From: Vanilla planifolia
Taxonomy: Eukaryota; Streptophyta; Magnoliopsida; Asparagales; Orchidaceae
Direction of reading: 5' to 3'
Assembly (NCBI GenBank): GCA_023846275.1
Contig: CM043877.1
Span: 12,135,107-12,199,106, forward strand
DNA length: 64,000 bases
The notes beneath the pieces are model-generated. The model ran no database searches and was not told where the DNA came from. It saw only the letters and a list, made by a program, of their open reading frames with translations. How positions within the stretch are numbered: the first letter of the stretch is position 1; every line of letters starts with the position of its first letter. A program made the position numbers and the translations under genes. Positions 1 to 11,970 of the stretch are shown one piece after another.

Positions 1-3000
1 AAAAAATGCTTAAAGCTAAATTCAGGTTTATGACGGACAATTTGTGAAGGAATTTGGTTAAAACATGTGCTTGGTGAACTAAAAATCCTAGTTATAATTT
101 TTATAATTTTATTTCTTAAGTTATAAACTTATTTATATGTCATACCAATCTAGGATAATATATTATTCATTTTTTAGCATATATAACAAAATTTCATTTT
201 TAGTGCATGATTGCATTTATGCACATTGATTTCCATATAAATTGGATAATGAAAATGTTCTGATGACATATAAAATTGCATGCCAATGGAATACAAATGA
301 TTTTTAAGATAATCATAACATGTATTTGAGTAACGAAATACTAAATAATACATGAAATTATCTCAAGTGTGAGATATATCATAAATTAATTTAGTATTAT
401 ATTTGTATCATAATTACTAGATTATTTGTTCGAATTTAAGATGAGAATGCCTATTTCAAAAATTTTTTTTGAATACCTATAAATGTAATTCATGGTTGTG
501 AATAACTAAATGAATCTTTTTATTACATATATTACTTAAATCTTATAATTATTCAATTTAAGCTAACATTTTTGATTTTTCCTTTACCATTAATGTCAAT
601 GTACCATACTTTATCTGTAACATACTATACATGTTATACAAATTGTCAATAACATATCGTTTGTTTGGATGACCATATTGTATCCTTCAAATAAACCACT
701 AGCAACCCTATACAAAGTAATTTATTTTGTTATTCATTAGTCACTCCTAGCTTATGGTATCGTATGTAGGTTTCGTTAGGCATTACGTTCTATATAGAAC
801 CTGATTGTGGTCATCCCAATTGTACTTCCCTTTTTTATTAACATTTATAACCTGTCGTACCATATGTTTGTTCCACTGTGTGGTACATTTAACTCCCTTT
901 ACTAAGTGCTCCCTCATTTGTCTTTAAGTAATACTCAACTTTACTCTTACTGCTTTGCAAGTAATGTATTGTATGTTAAGCTAATGTACGATATGTCTAG
1001 TTTGTGTTGTTGTACATTAATCTAACAGATCCTATGCTATCATTCTTGCTAAATTGACTCAAGTCTTAATGTATGGGATGTTTGGTCTAATATATGATAC
1101 ATTTTCTTTATAGGCTGAATGAAACTTGCTAAATTTGCTTGGTTTCATCCAAATTCCACCTAAAGTTGCTCCAAATAATAAAACATAATTCCTATCATAT
1201 ATAATAGTTATACTTCTCCTGAATTCTTATAGAAAATCATTTAACAACAAAAGAATTATAATTTATTTCTTATTTTCTCAAATTTGTTGATCTATCCTTT
1301 GTTTTTGTCCTATTGTTGCAGCTATTCACTCCTTTCCTTGATTCTAATAGCAACAATAAAATCTTGTCCTAATTCCTTTGCTATTATTGAGCTTCTCCTT
1401 GTGACAAGTAGCAATAATTCTCCATTCTCCTTCTCTCTTCCTTTGCTTTTTCTTGCTCTTAGTTTCTTCTCCTTCTCACTCTCTTTGGCTCCCTCACACA
1501 GCAAGTTAGTCGAATCTCTCCACCTTAGCCACAACCATTTATCAGTTATCCAAAGTTAAGGGTGTAAGATTATATCTTGCAAAATTGTTTGTTTGTCTTT
1601 AATAATTCACAAAATGACATTTGTGTGAATTTCTTTAGAAAATCATAACTAAATATTTAGAATTTCAAAAATTACAAACTATTTTTGAATTTCTCTCAAT
1701 GAGTTCTTTATGGTCATATATGGTCCCAAGTGTTGAGTTGGTATTAGGCCTTTGAGTCTACCCAATAATCTAGACAAGTTGCCTTGCCCACCTAAATTAA
1801 TGGCTTTTGCTTTGGATTTGAGTTCTACCTCCCTTAATAATGGCTTGTCATTGATAGAGGACATTTTTGGTAATGGACATGAGTGAGATCTTGTGTCAAA
1901 TGTGGGAGACTAGGAGATTGAGTGATTGAATGGGGAAGCAAAAAGCGTCGAACTTGGCAAACTCGCTGTTGTTAAGTCCTAATGATGACATGGTAGCCTT
2001 GAGATATAATGGTGCAATGTGCATTTTGAGGAGGCATAAGCAATAATGGACTCGTAAATCTTTGATCCCTTTGTTGTTGGTTGCTTCACAATTTGCTTTA
2101 GATTCGGGGTAGTGAACTTGAACAGCTTTATGAATATGGTTTTCATCTCCTTGCAAGCTATTGCATTGCTCCCTCCTTCCTTCCTTGCCTGAGCTAGAAT
2201 TTAAGGATCTCCTTGGTTTGATGCTAGGTTTTGCTTTTGATTAAACCATTTAATTCAGTCACCTTCAATCTTTGTGAAAAAATTTGTTGTTCATGCTCAT
2301 TCACTCATTGCAAGCCTCTGTCTTGCCATCTTGCATGCTATAATTTTGTGTCTACATTCTTTTAATCTCAATGCTATTAAAAAGCCATGACCCAGAAGTA
2401 GAGTATTGTTTGCCTGAAATGGCTAGCTATCCCCAATTCCATTGTACAACCTCCAAACCATATCTAATTATACCCTTCAAGCAGGTCTAGTCCCAATGCA
2501 ATATTGAGGCCCAAGTATGGCTCAAAACTTGAATGGGCTTTGGCTTGATTGTTCAATTTTTTTGTATGTTTTTTTTCTTTTATTTGGAGTTATACAAGAT
2601 ATTGATTGCAATCTCTTAAAAAACAATTAACATGTGAAGCATTAGGTGTTTTAAAGAAATGATTAAAATGCATTATTTTTGAAAGCCATTCAGCTGAACT
2701 TGTATGTCTAGGTGTTATTTATGTAGTCTTAATATAAAATTCATTATATTTCAAGTTTTGTTATACTATCTAAAAGTTGTTGCTAAAAACCTCCAAAATA
2801 AGGACAATCAGTTCATAAGTCATGTAGCTTGGCAGATAATTGCAAAAACAATAATTTTAATGCAAATGAATGTGTCAATTAAGAATGTTGGCGAACTTTT
2901 CTTTAAGAGAAATGTGACTATAGATGAATTCAATTGCTTAGAGCTTTTTTGATTTAATTTCATTTGGAAGCTAAGAAATTTAAGAGATTTGTGATTGGAG

Positions 3001-3670
3001 AAAAACAAATTCTTGATATAGAAGATAATGACTCCAATGAGAAAACCTTATTAAGTGTATAATGCTTCGTAAGGGATTGATTTAAGTTTTTATTAAAATA
3101 TTCAATATTTTCTTTTTTTTAACTGATATCCTCATTTAATCTGACACCAAAAACATCATAAGCCACCTGAAACTAGTTTGTAAATTTGGTAACCTAGGAA
3201 TTTATGCTTGTGTTATACTTTAAAATTTTCTGAAGGTCAAGTGTTTGCTTTTATCCATGCAAAAATTTCTTTCCTTGTATAATTCATTATTAGAGTTTTT
3301 ATAGTACTAAAAACCTTAATAAAATGTAATATAAAGTAGCTGATTCATGAAAATTTCTCCTATTATGAATGAATTATGGTATTAGCTATTCTTCAATTGC
3401 TTTAGCTATTTTTGAATAAAAAAGCCCGTTATTCTGAAACTATGAATCTAAGAAATGTCGTTTGATCAATTGCAAAAGAATACTTGTCAAGAGTCATATA
3501 TTTCCAAAATGTGCTTGATATGGCTAGTATGTCAATTAATTGTTTACTTAACATGAGAATGTCTTGAAATCCATGTGGCATGATTAATCATTCAAAGGGC
3601 ATGTCCTTTGTCTTAAAGGCAGTTGTTTTTCTTCTCTAAGACATCCTTGCCTATTGGCATCCATTATTGT
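1..3670. other. AT-rich stretch with no recognised gene
   Basis: No exon, RNA gene or domain could be recognised here, apart from the LTR-like segment listed separately at about 300-1000. Open frames are short (under 92 codons), low in complexity and occur on both strands. Because the first visible ORP exon (8725) is an internal exon, this stretch is probably intron or LTR-retrotransposon sequence inside the ORP transcription unit. That placement is an inference. Confidence 0.5.
300..1000. repeat. LTR-like AT-rich repeat, copy A
   Basis: Two pieces of this stretch resemble sequence near 12.3-12.75 kb in the same orientation. One is around 354-460 (shared words such as 'ttagtattata', 'catcataatta', 'agatt'), the other around 880-1000 (shared 'tactcaac', 'tgtacg', 'gtcta'). 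By eye the identity is roughly 65-75 percent. The text is very AT-rich, non-coding and of the kind seen in LTRs of large plant retrotransposons. I infer two old copies of one repeat family; the boundaries are not resolved. Confidence 0.4.
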
Positions 3671-4218
3671 GATCAATTTTGGGGGATGTGGTAGCTGCTA
3701 ACATCTTGTTTAACATATCTTCAAGGAATGGGGTGGGAAAAAAAATGTTTGGTTATGAATTGTTTATTGTAGGAAATTTCATGATACATTTGACTAGTTC
3801 AAACTTTCTTTGGAGTAAGGAATGTGAGGACAATTCAAAGATTAAAGCCTTCCTTAATAAATTCTTTGTTTGAGAATATTTAAAGTTGCCTTATTAATTC
3901 TTTATAATTTGCAATATTCATCTTGTTGCGAGAGTTTAGTGCAAGTCTTTCTGCTTCCTTTTGTGAGAATCAGGCTTGTGAAATTGTACTAGTTGTGTTT
4001 GCTTTCTAAGTGGGTATGGATAATAGGTAACCCTCTTATAAAAGTATTGTGGTGCAACCATACATGCATTATCGCTATGTTAATGAGGGTTTGAAAAATT
4101 GAGGTATGTCTTGAGTCTTCAATTTCACTTGGTTGTGTCAATGTTTACCTAAGGATAGCTATTGTGGATTTAGCATAGTTGGCATTACAAGTGTCAAATA
4201 CTTCATAATACTCTTCAT

Positions 4219-4995
4219 TTAGTTCTTGCCTTGACATGAGTGTTTCTTGCTCAATAGTGTAGTAGTGTCTCGGACAACATGTACATCCACCATGATATAT
4301 GATAGTTTGGTGGGACAAATAGCCAAAATGTGACCTTTACTTGTGCACTTGCACCAATTAATTTGGGAACTCGCTTGGTAAGCTATTGTGCTTTCCTTGA
4401 GTTGGAAGTGTAGTTGGTGCAAGTGTTTGTGCTGTTTTAGGCACTTATAGTAGTTTTTCGTTAAAAATTCGGTGTGTGGAGTAGGTCTAGGACTAAGATA
4501 TCCAACTAGTCATTGGAATATTTCAAAATCACTTGCCACATTATAGGCTTCTTCAAAGGCATCAACCATAATAATAGCTGAAATTGTGCATGGCCCAGCA
4601 ATCTTGCTTGGAATTGTTAAAGCATTATTGAACTATCTTCAACTACAACTCAGTGTATTTAGGTGCTAGTAAAAATGAGAGATGTTATTGGTTTTGGTTT
4701 TACCTCCTTGAGTCTGTTTTTGCCATTACTCTTTGGCCTTTGTAGGAAATGGTTACATGTTTTCCATTATCGTCGTTATGAGCTTTTTCCTTTTCTTATT
4801 GGTCCCTTGACAAGGCTTTTCTTTTTGAATTTCAAATTGTGAATGAAAAAACGAGCTTGAATGTAAACTTCATTTTAGCAAACATTATCTTTTGTTCTTT
4901 GCTCATATCATAGAACTCTAAATAGTGGTTGATGCTTGCTTTCTTGTCAAGGTAAATTTGAGGGTGTAAGTTGTCAATAAAAGTTTGGGCTTTAA
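4219..4995 (-). pseudogene. Ty3-gypsy gag remnant with degenerate zinc knuckle
   Basis: Read on the minus strand in broken frames, three landmarks of a Ty3-gypsy Gag appear in the right order. First is the retrotransposon gag core (about 4990-4860), with 'HPQIYLD', 'INHYLEFYDMSKEQK' and 'MFAKMKF', matching the usual DP..Y.DW...(D)HYF..Y.M..E.K..FAKMKL pattern with the W replaced. Second is 'FEEAYNVASDFEIF' (about 4570-4513), the usual S(V/L)EEAY.LA.D.E segment. Third is a CCHC knuckle at 4315-4356, 'WCKCTSKGHILAICPTK', in which the first cysteine position is Trp. The frame is interrupted several times. In function this would be the particle protein of an LTR retrotransposon, and it is dead here. 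Protease or reverse transcriptase downstream (below 4.2 kb) could not be recognised. Confidence 0.75.
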
Positions 4996-4999
4996 GTCT

Positions 5000-7900
5000 C
5001 ACAATGCACAGGATTTTCTTATCAGCGTCAAGATTCTTTCATGCTCGAATGGGTAGTCATGTTTGTGTCCTCACTCGGAGAAAATTCTGGCTCAGAGCCA
5101 CAAGAGTGCTCTTGCTCTTTGCCCCTGTACAACAATAATAATTAAATGCTTGTCAAGAGCTTATAGACAAGTCTGAATCAATTCAAATTTTTATGAGTTT
5201 GTTCCTTATTTGGGAGTAGAAGAGAAGGATGAAATCAAGATAACATTACTATTTTTTTAAAAAGGTATTAATGAAAAATATTTGTTAGAAGTCTTACTTC
5301 TAGTTGTTGAAGAATGATAGTGATGGGAAGGTAGAAAAAAGATCAATATTTTTTCAAAAAAAGAAAAACAGGTGGGAAGAACTTTTTTAAACTCTTTGTT
5401 CCTATAGTAGAAGAAAGTGGAGAAGTATGAAGTATCTTTAATATGCCGAAACTTTCATTTCTTGTGATTAAAGAAGGATGATGACATGGAGGAGATGACA
5501 TGATTATTTTTCTTAGTGGAAGAAGTGGCTTCTCCCCATCTTTGTGATTGAGAGCATTTCACTGGGCTGCACCTCTCTTACTCTTCCTTTATCGTAGGCT
5601 TGATTGAACTAAACTACTCGGTAACAGCTTTGACGAATCTATATTCAAGTCAATAGTTGTCTTGTCCTCTTACAAAGTTCACTAGTGGAACTTACCTGGC
5701 CCTGGATGACTAAGCTGTGAGTGCTAGCTAGTTAGTTGCCAATGGAAAGCTGGGGCTTCTTCTGGTTGAATGATAATCTCTACCTGATTGAATGGGCATA
5801 AAATTAGTGCTTAGTAATGTTATGATGGAGTAAGACGGGCTGCTATGCAACGTAAAATTCGTAATAATTTGAATAGTGGAGTTTCAGTTGTTAAGGAGGT
5901 TGTCATTCACTGTCACATTCCAAGTAATTTGATGAATTGAAAAATACAACAAAATATAAATGGGAGCAACAATCTTCTAGCTAAATTGTGCTGATTTACT
6001 TTGTTCAGCATGTGTTACAAACACCACTTTTTTGTGAGAAACGTAGCCATTGCTTTATGTTATAGCTTTGTTTTTTCTTTGAGTTTGAAAGCAAACAAAT
6101 AAAATTCGAAATTGTTGATTCTAAAAGGTGGTGAGGTTAGTTTTACAGAATGTAAAATGTGGAATTCAAATGATGACATTGTTAGCTTGTTGGAAAATTA
6201 AATTGCTGAATTTGAAGGTGTTTAATTCAACTGGAATCAACATAAAGCTTTATGCTAAGTCACAATTCCAAGATAGTTTGTGTATTGATGGACTTTTTTT
6301 AATTGACCCAAAGTTATAAGCTTAGTTGCGAAATTTATAGCCAAATTATTGGAATATTTAAGGTTCTCATTCATTGAAGCCTCTTGTAGAGTGGGACTTC
6401 TACGATTACTGGTGTCAACCAATTTCCATTTGAAATATTCAAGTTGGAGTTGAGACAATCATGAAAATGGTACAAATTCCTCAATCTTCAATTGATAGAT
6501 TTTTATTATAAGTGTCGGAAATGGGTGGCTTGAGTTCGTTGTGTGTTGCATGCATGCACTTAACATGTGCCAGGCTTGAGCTTCACACAATGTGGGAGCA
6601 GGATTACAACTTATTTCCCTTGTCTACTACAGTTGTGTTGGGGACCCATGTGTTGGTATAGTTTGGCATATTGTGGCTTTCGTTTGGCACTCTGTGAGTA
6701 TGTTGAAACTGCACGTGGAACTTAGTCTAACAATGCTATAATACCACATGAAGGAGAACAACTTACTTGAAACCCTTATGGACAATATAAGTAAAGACAC
6801 TTGGTTTGTTTAAAGATTTAAGCAAATGAGGCAATCTATTTTACTAATGCCTTTCCCCAAGAATTACAATCGATTACTTTCATCCAAGAGTTACAATGCT
6901 TTTGTACAAAAGCATACTAGGGAATGCCAAAATGTTTAAAACCTCAACAAATCTAGAATCATTGACAATTGAGAAACTGCAAGAATCGATTGGGAATTCT
7001 TAAATGGTTAACGTCAAAAAGTATTTGCAATGCAAAATAACAGTTCTAGTTTTAATCTGCGACAATAATAAGTGATGGTTCTAGTAGATCGAAAGTAAAC
7101 CATAGTTATCACAACTAAATTAGGAATCTAGCTTAATAGTGATTTATCCCTAAATTTAGCTCAAACTACTTGAAAAACTCTTTTTATCTCAAACTGTCTC
7201 TTGATTATTTGGTTCATTCCTCTATAAATAACATCTTAAATTGAAGACTTTGCTGCTGTGTTTTCTGGCTGTTAATTTGAGGTTTTTTATTTTTTGACAA
7301 TTGTGTCTAATAAAGGCACATGAAATCGATTGGACATAACATATCTCTAAACATAATGTGATACACTTGTTAAAGGAGGTTTTTGTAGTGCTCACAAGAC
7401 TACTCCAACAACTTTCTATGAATGTCAACCAAAGGATCCATAGAAGAAATAACAATAAAAAACAGAAAATCCTAGATAGTTTCTGTAACCTGGCCATCCC
7501 TAGGTGACAGTTAGATAATCATCCTAGGCGGTCAAGAAGGACTGCCCAGTCAGAGCATCATTTGTGGCAGGTAGGAGAAGCTGCACAGAACTATTGCTAC
7601 ACCTTTTGGGACAAGTTACACTGACACCTTATCACTGACAAGGTTTTAGAAGGTTATGCATTTACTAAGTAAAGTGGTAACAAACATGTGGTAAGTGCGC
7701 TCAATGATGAGTGCCAAAAGATATCTGCCACTCTGTTGAAGATATTAATAATGCTGAAGAAAAGAAATCATATGAGGATAAATGCTTGCTCTAGTCTGAA
7801 TCCGGCTTAGTTGTGATCGTCTTTGGAACATTTTTTGGTGTCTTTAGCACTTTATAATGAATTTTCTTATAGTATTTAAATTATTGTTTTGGATATTGTA

Positions 7901-8720
7901 GTCTCATGTTGTTATCTATGCTTAATAACTCGGAAAATTTTAGGGCACTGCACATTAACCTAATTCTCCTATAATTTGCACAATTTTGTTTTTCTTTTTT
8001 TTTCTTTTTAATATATTTCAAAGCACTTCTCTTTTATCTAACAAGCATCTTTTTCCTTTTCAAAATGATATTGACTTATGTAGCAACCAACTTACACTTT
8101 TCTCATATGCTTTTTTGCACTTTTAGAAGAATGTCCTTTTGTGTTATGGCTTCTCCACAGTTTTTTTTCCAAAGCTTCCCAGTCTCGTTTTTGTGAATTC
8201 TCAGTTAAAATTTATGATATTTACAAAATAAATGATTAAAATAGAACCTAAATCACTGCCAACTCACCTTGACTTTTACTGATTTAGCTTGAGATTTATC
8301 AAACTTTTAAGTAGTATATTTAAGTGTAGTCAACAATTTGTGCAGAACTGTCTTTTTCTGTCATGTTCACATAATCTATGTGAGTCTGTTTGACATGGAT
8401 TCTCCATCTGCCTGTTAATTGTTTATTTTTTTTTTCTTAACATCATGTGCAAATTGCTTTTACATCCTTGTTTGATTTGTTTGACCTTTTGCTAACCTAC
8501 TTATGTTCCTTTTCGTTGTCTGCCTTACTATTTAATAAATTATGTACATTTTTCAGTTGATTGAAATTACTAGAGATTTTGTTTAGATGTAAGATTTTTC
8601 ACCTAGCTTACAATCTCAGTAAAATAAGTCTCACCGTGTTTTCCAATTTACCATCAATAATTTTTCTTTCTGGTAAATAATTTTTATTCAGCTTGGGTGA
8701 TTACTTTCCCTAGTTGTTTT
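5000..8720. other. Unrecognised AT-rich sequence before first visible ORP exon
   Basis: I see no convincing exon or mobile-element domain here. I searched by eye for the coiled-coil exon that precedes the 8725 exon in PH-type plant ORPs and did not find it. The last few hundred bases before 8725 are T-rich with a clean acceptor (ttgttttgtag), as expected for the 3' end of an intron. Confidence 0.5.
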
Positions 8721-8724
8721 GTAG

Positions 8725-8809
8725 ACAGAAAAACTAGAGCTGGAAACTACTGTAGTAGATGAGACAAAAGGGCGGGAGGCAAATCTTGGTGCGAATGGAA
8801 GATTTAGTG
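8725..8809 (+). CDS. ORP: ORP exon a (end of coiled-coil region)
   Basis: This exon is 85 nt long, entered in phase 0 after 'ttttgtag' and left after the first base of a codon ('agtg|gtaaatg'). It encodes [19 protein letters not shown], then NLGANGRFS. In plant PH-type ORPs the TEK...LE.TVVDE sequence directly follows the coiled coil and precedes the FSDFYS motif. Joining to 15745 rebuilds [11 protein letters not shown], which confirms the pairing across a 6.9-kb intron. Confidence 0.85.
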
Positions 8810-11800
8810 GTAAATGTGTATTGTTATATTATCTAATGTGCAGATTATTTCATCCTGCGGTTTGAATATTTGGTGAATCTTGCTCCACTGAACTTCAAAT
8901 TTAAAAGGCGTTATTGATTTAAGGCCTGGTGTCAGTTCTGAATCTGATGGTCTGTAGTATTTTATTTTATTTGCAAACTTTGATCAACTGATTAGCATAA
9001 AGGTTATCCTAGAATAGCCTCTTGTTCACCAAAAAATGAAATTTATACATTTTTTTATGTCGTGAACTAGGTGGATATATTGAGAAAAAGCTAGAAAATG
9101 TGCTTGTTTTGTCTTGTGACCTGCTGGAGGGATTTCTGACTTATAACTTTTCTTGCTATTCTTGGATTTGGAAAGATGCGTGCAAGAAATTATGTGTTAT
9201 TATTGCGGTTGTCATATTTGTAAAAGTTAATTAGGTGATTTTAGAATTTTTTTATAAATAAATTTTGAATTTTTTGTCAGATTTATTTTATCATTATATT
9301 ATTGATTGATTAGTAATTGTTATTTGTGTAGATATTTTCTTATTTATTTTTATACTCAATATTTTATGATTGAAGGAGAATTTATTGTTTCTCTTTGTTC
9401 TCAAAACTTTCATAATATATGAGCTACAAAAGATATGAAATTATAATAGCCACAAAAGTTATAGAAAAAATCTTGCTGCCATTGCTTTAATTCTTCGACC
9501 TTGTCTTGCTAGTTGATCTCCTTCCTCTATGTTAACATCGTCATCCTCCCCAACATCTGTGGAACATACCAAGGGGTTGCCCATCTTGTGGTTAACCTTA
9601 TCCTTAAAGTTGCTAGGCTGTGTCAATGTCGATTCTTCCCCTACATTGTGGTTCTTCTCTTTGGAGCCATTAGGCTTTGTAGTTAAGTAGATGCAACTGC
9701 ACCATTGAAAATTTGAGCAAAAGAAAGGTGACAGAAATTGAAAAAGTTAGGTTGCACTTTTACATAAATTTGAAAGACAATTTTGAAGTGAAGAATTTTT
9801 TTAAAAATGTTTACATTATGGTACAAACATAATTTCAAAAACCATAGTCATGCATATTTCAAGAAAATTTTGTGTAATTGTTTTCCTTAGAAAAGGTACA
9901 ATTCAGTTACATTTCATAACAAAATGATTTGGTTGTAAGAAAAAAGTCCTCATAGATATTTTTGTAGATAAAAAAACTAAAGTTGGAAACTATTGGGGTT
10001 TCCTTCTTATCAATAAGGGACAAAAATATCTTTAGAGAGAAATAGTTCTTATTGCTACATATTTTATAAATATGACATATGATAGAAAGTTGAACTTCGA
10101 CACACCTTGTGATGTGTTTTATAAGTTTGATCTAACAAATATTTGGTTGCATGGTCTTTGTTTACATTCATAATCATATTTGGAAAAACTAGAACATCAA
10201 GCTATAAAATGTGTTTTTTTTTGTTATGCTTTTAATGAAAAGGATATAAATGTTTTGATTCCATTTTAAAAATAATATTTGTTAGCATGGATATTACTTT
10301 TTTTTTGAATTATACTCGTATTTCACTCCTCATCTTCATTGGAGAACAGATTGAAGAATTGATATCTCAATGACATTTCAAATTGAAAAAAACTCTACAA
10401 AAACTTTCTTTCAGCATTCTATCGAAAAATGTAGAATTTTTTTATACTATAAGTGCATGGATTGGGTGTTTTAAATACTAAAAATGATATTTTTTCTATG
10501 TTATGTCATGATTATTATGTCATACCCCACTCAACCATCCAATAAATAAGCATGACAATACAACTTGAAATTACTGAAATGTCGGGTTATAGTAGAGTAT
10601 GTAGTAAAATCTCGAGAACACAATAGAAAAACGAACAAGGGTGACAAAAAAACAAATAAATCTACAATTCATAGATAATGAACAATTGAATAAATACCCA
10701 TGTATTATACTTTATGTTGTCAAAGTTTTAATAAAATTTACAATAGAATTCTTATACAATATCCAATCACAGAGATATAGATACAAATGCAAAAGTCCTC
10801 ATAGAGTATTTAAAATGAAATACTCTCTTTCTTAGGGTTCTATGTCACAAGCCATCAAATACATCTGTAGTTCTATGTATTTTAATTTGTAATATAGGTA
10901 GATAATGAGGATAACTTGTTTAGTAGACAAACAAATAACTACATATAGATAAATAATATAAAATATAACAACTTGTGATTAATAATAAGAGTAGTATCAA
11001 GAATATATGAAATATAATGAGTAATATATAATGTGTTATAATTATCACATATATATGTTTTTGTATATCATGTTAATATAAATATACACATCATGCAATA
11101 CTCATATCATTTAGTAAAAATATCATAGTCATTCTTTTCGTATCATATCTTACTCTTTCTCATTTCTCATAATTTTTATAGCTTTTTACATTTTTTCATC
11201 TTTTCTTTATTTTTGGATCCTACTTTCTTTTGTTGACTATTTCTTTATGCTTATGTAAACATATTTATCATGTAATAGTTTTATCATATAATACAAATAT
11301 CATAATATTTTTTTATATCATATATTCTTCTTTCTTGTTTCTCATAATTTTTATAGTTTTTTTAATTCTTTTATCTTTTGTTTATTCTTAGGTCTGATTT
11401 TTTTTATGACTATTATCTTTACCTCACAGGATCTAATATCCTATCATATTATATCTGTGACATTAATCATACCATTAGATTCCCATCTGCAATTCACTCA
11501 GCCATCGAAACACATCTTTTCCGTCTATCATCACTTTGTATCGAAATATTAATGATAACAAGTTTCTACCTATCGTTATCTTATATCATAGTATTAACAA
11601 TAATAGGAATGAGGTTTGATGCCATCTTAACAGAAAACCATTGTCTAAAAGTGTATTGTACATAATAATAACAATTGTTTTTTTTTTTGTATATCATTTT
11701 TATGCATCTAAGTACTAACGATAATAGAGGTAATCTCATCAAATTGAGCAACCGTAGGATAAGGTCATAGAAAAAAATATCAACATTTTATTATTTTTGC

Positions 11801-11913
11801 ATCTTTCTTGTGATTGTATCGATCACCAAGTGCATACAATCAAATTTTTTTCTTTTCTTTTTGTTAAAATTTTATGTTTCATTTCATTATTTTTATTTTA
11901 TGTTTTGATACTC

Positions 11914-11970
<57 letters not shown>

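Noticed and set aside
1284..1559. Overlapping plus and minus frames rich in Ser/Leu and Lys/Glu
   Set aside because: Pyrimidine-rich low-complexity sequence; both strands are open, as expected from composition.
7680..7800. Possible upstream ORP exon
   Set aside because: The short helical-looking translation has a stop after a few codons and does not match the coiled-coil exon of the family.
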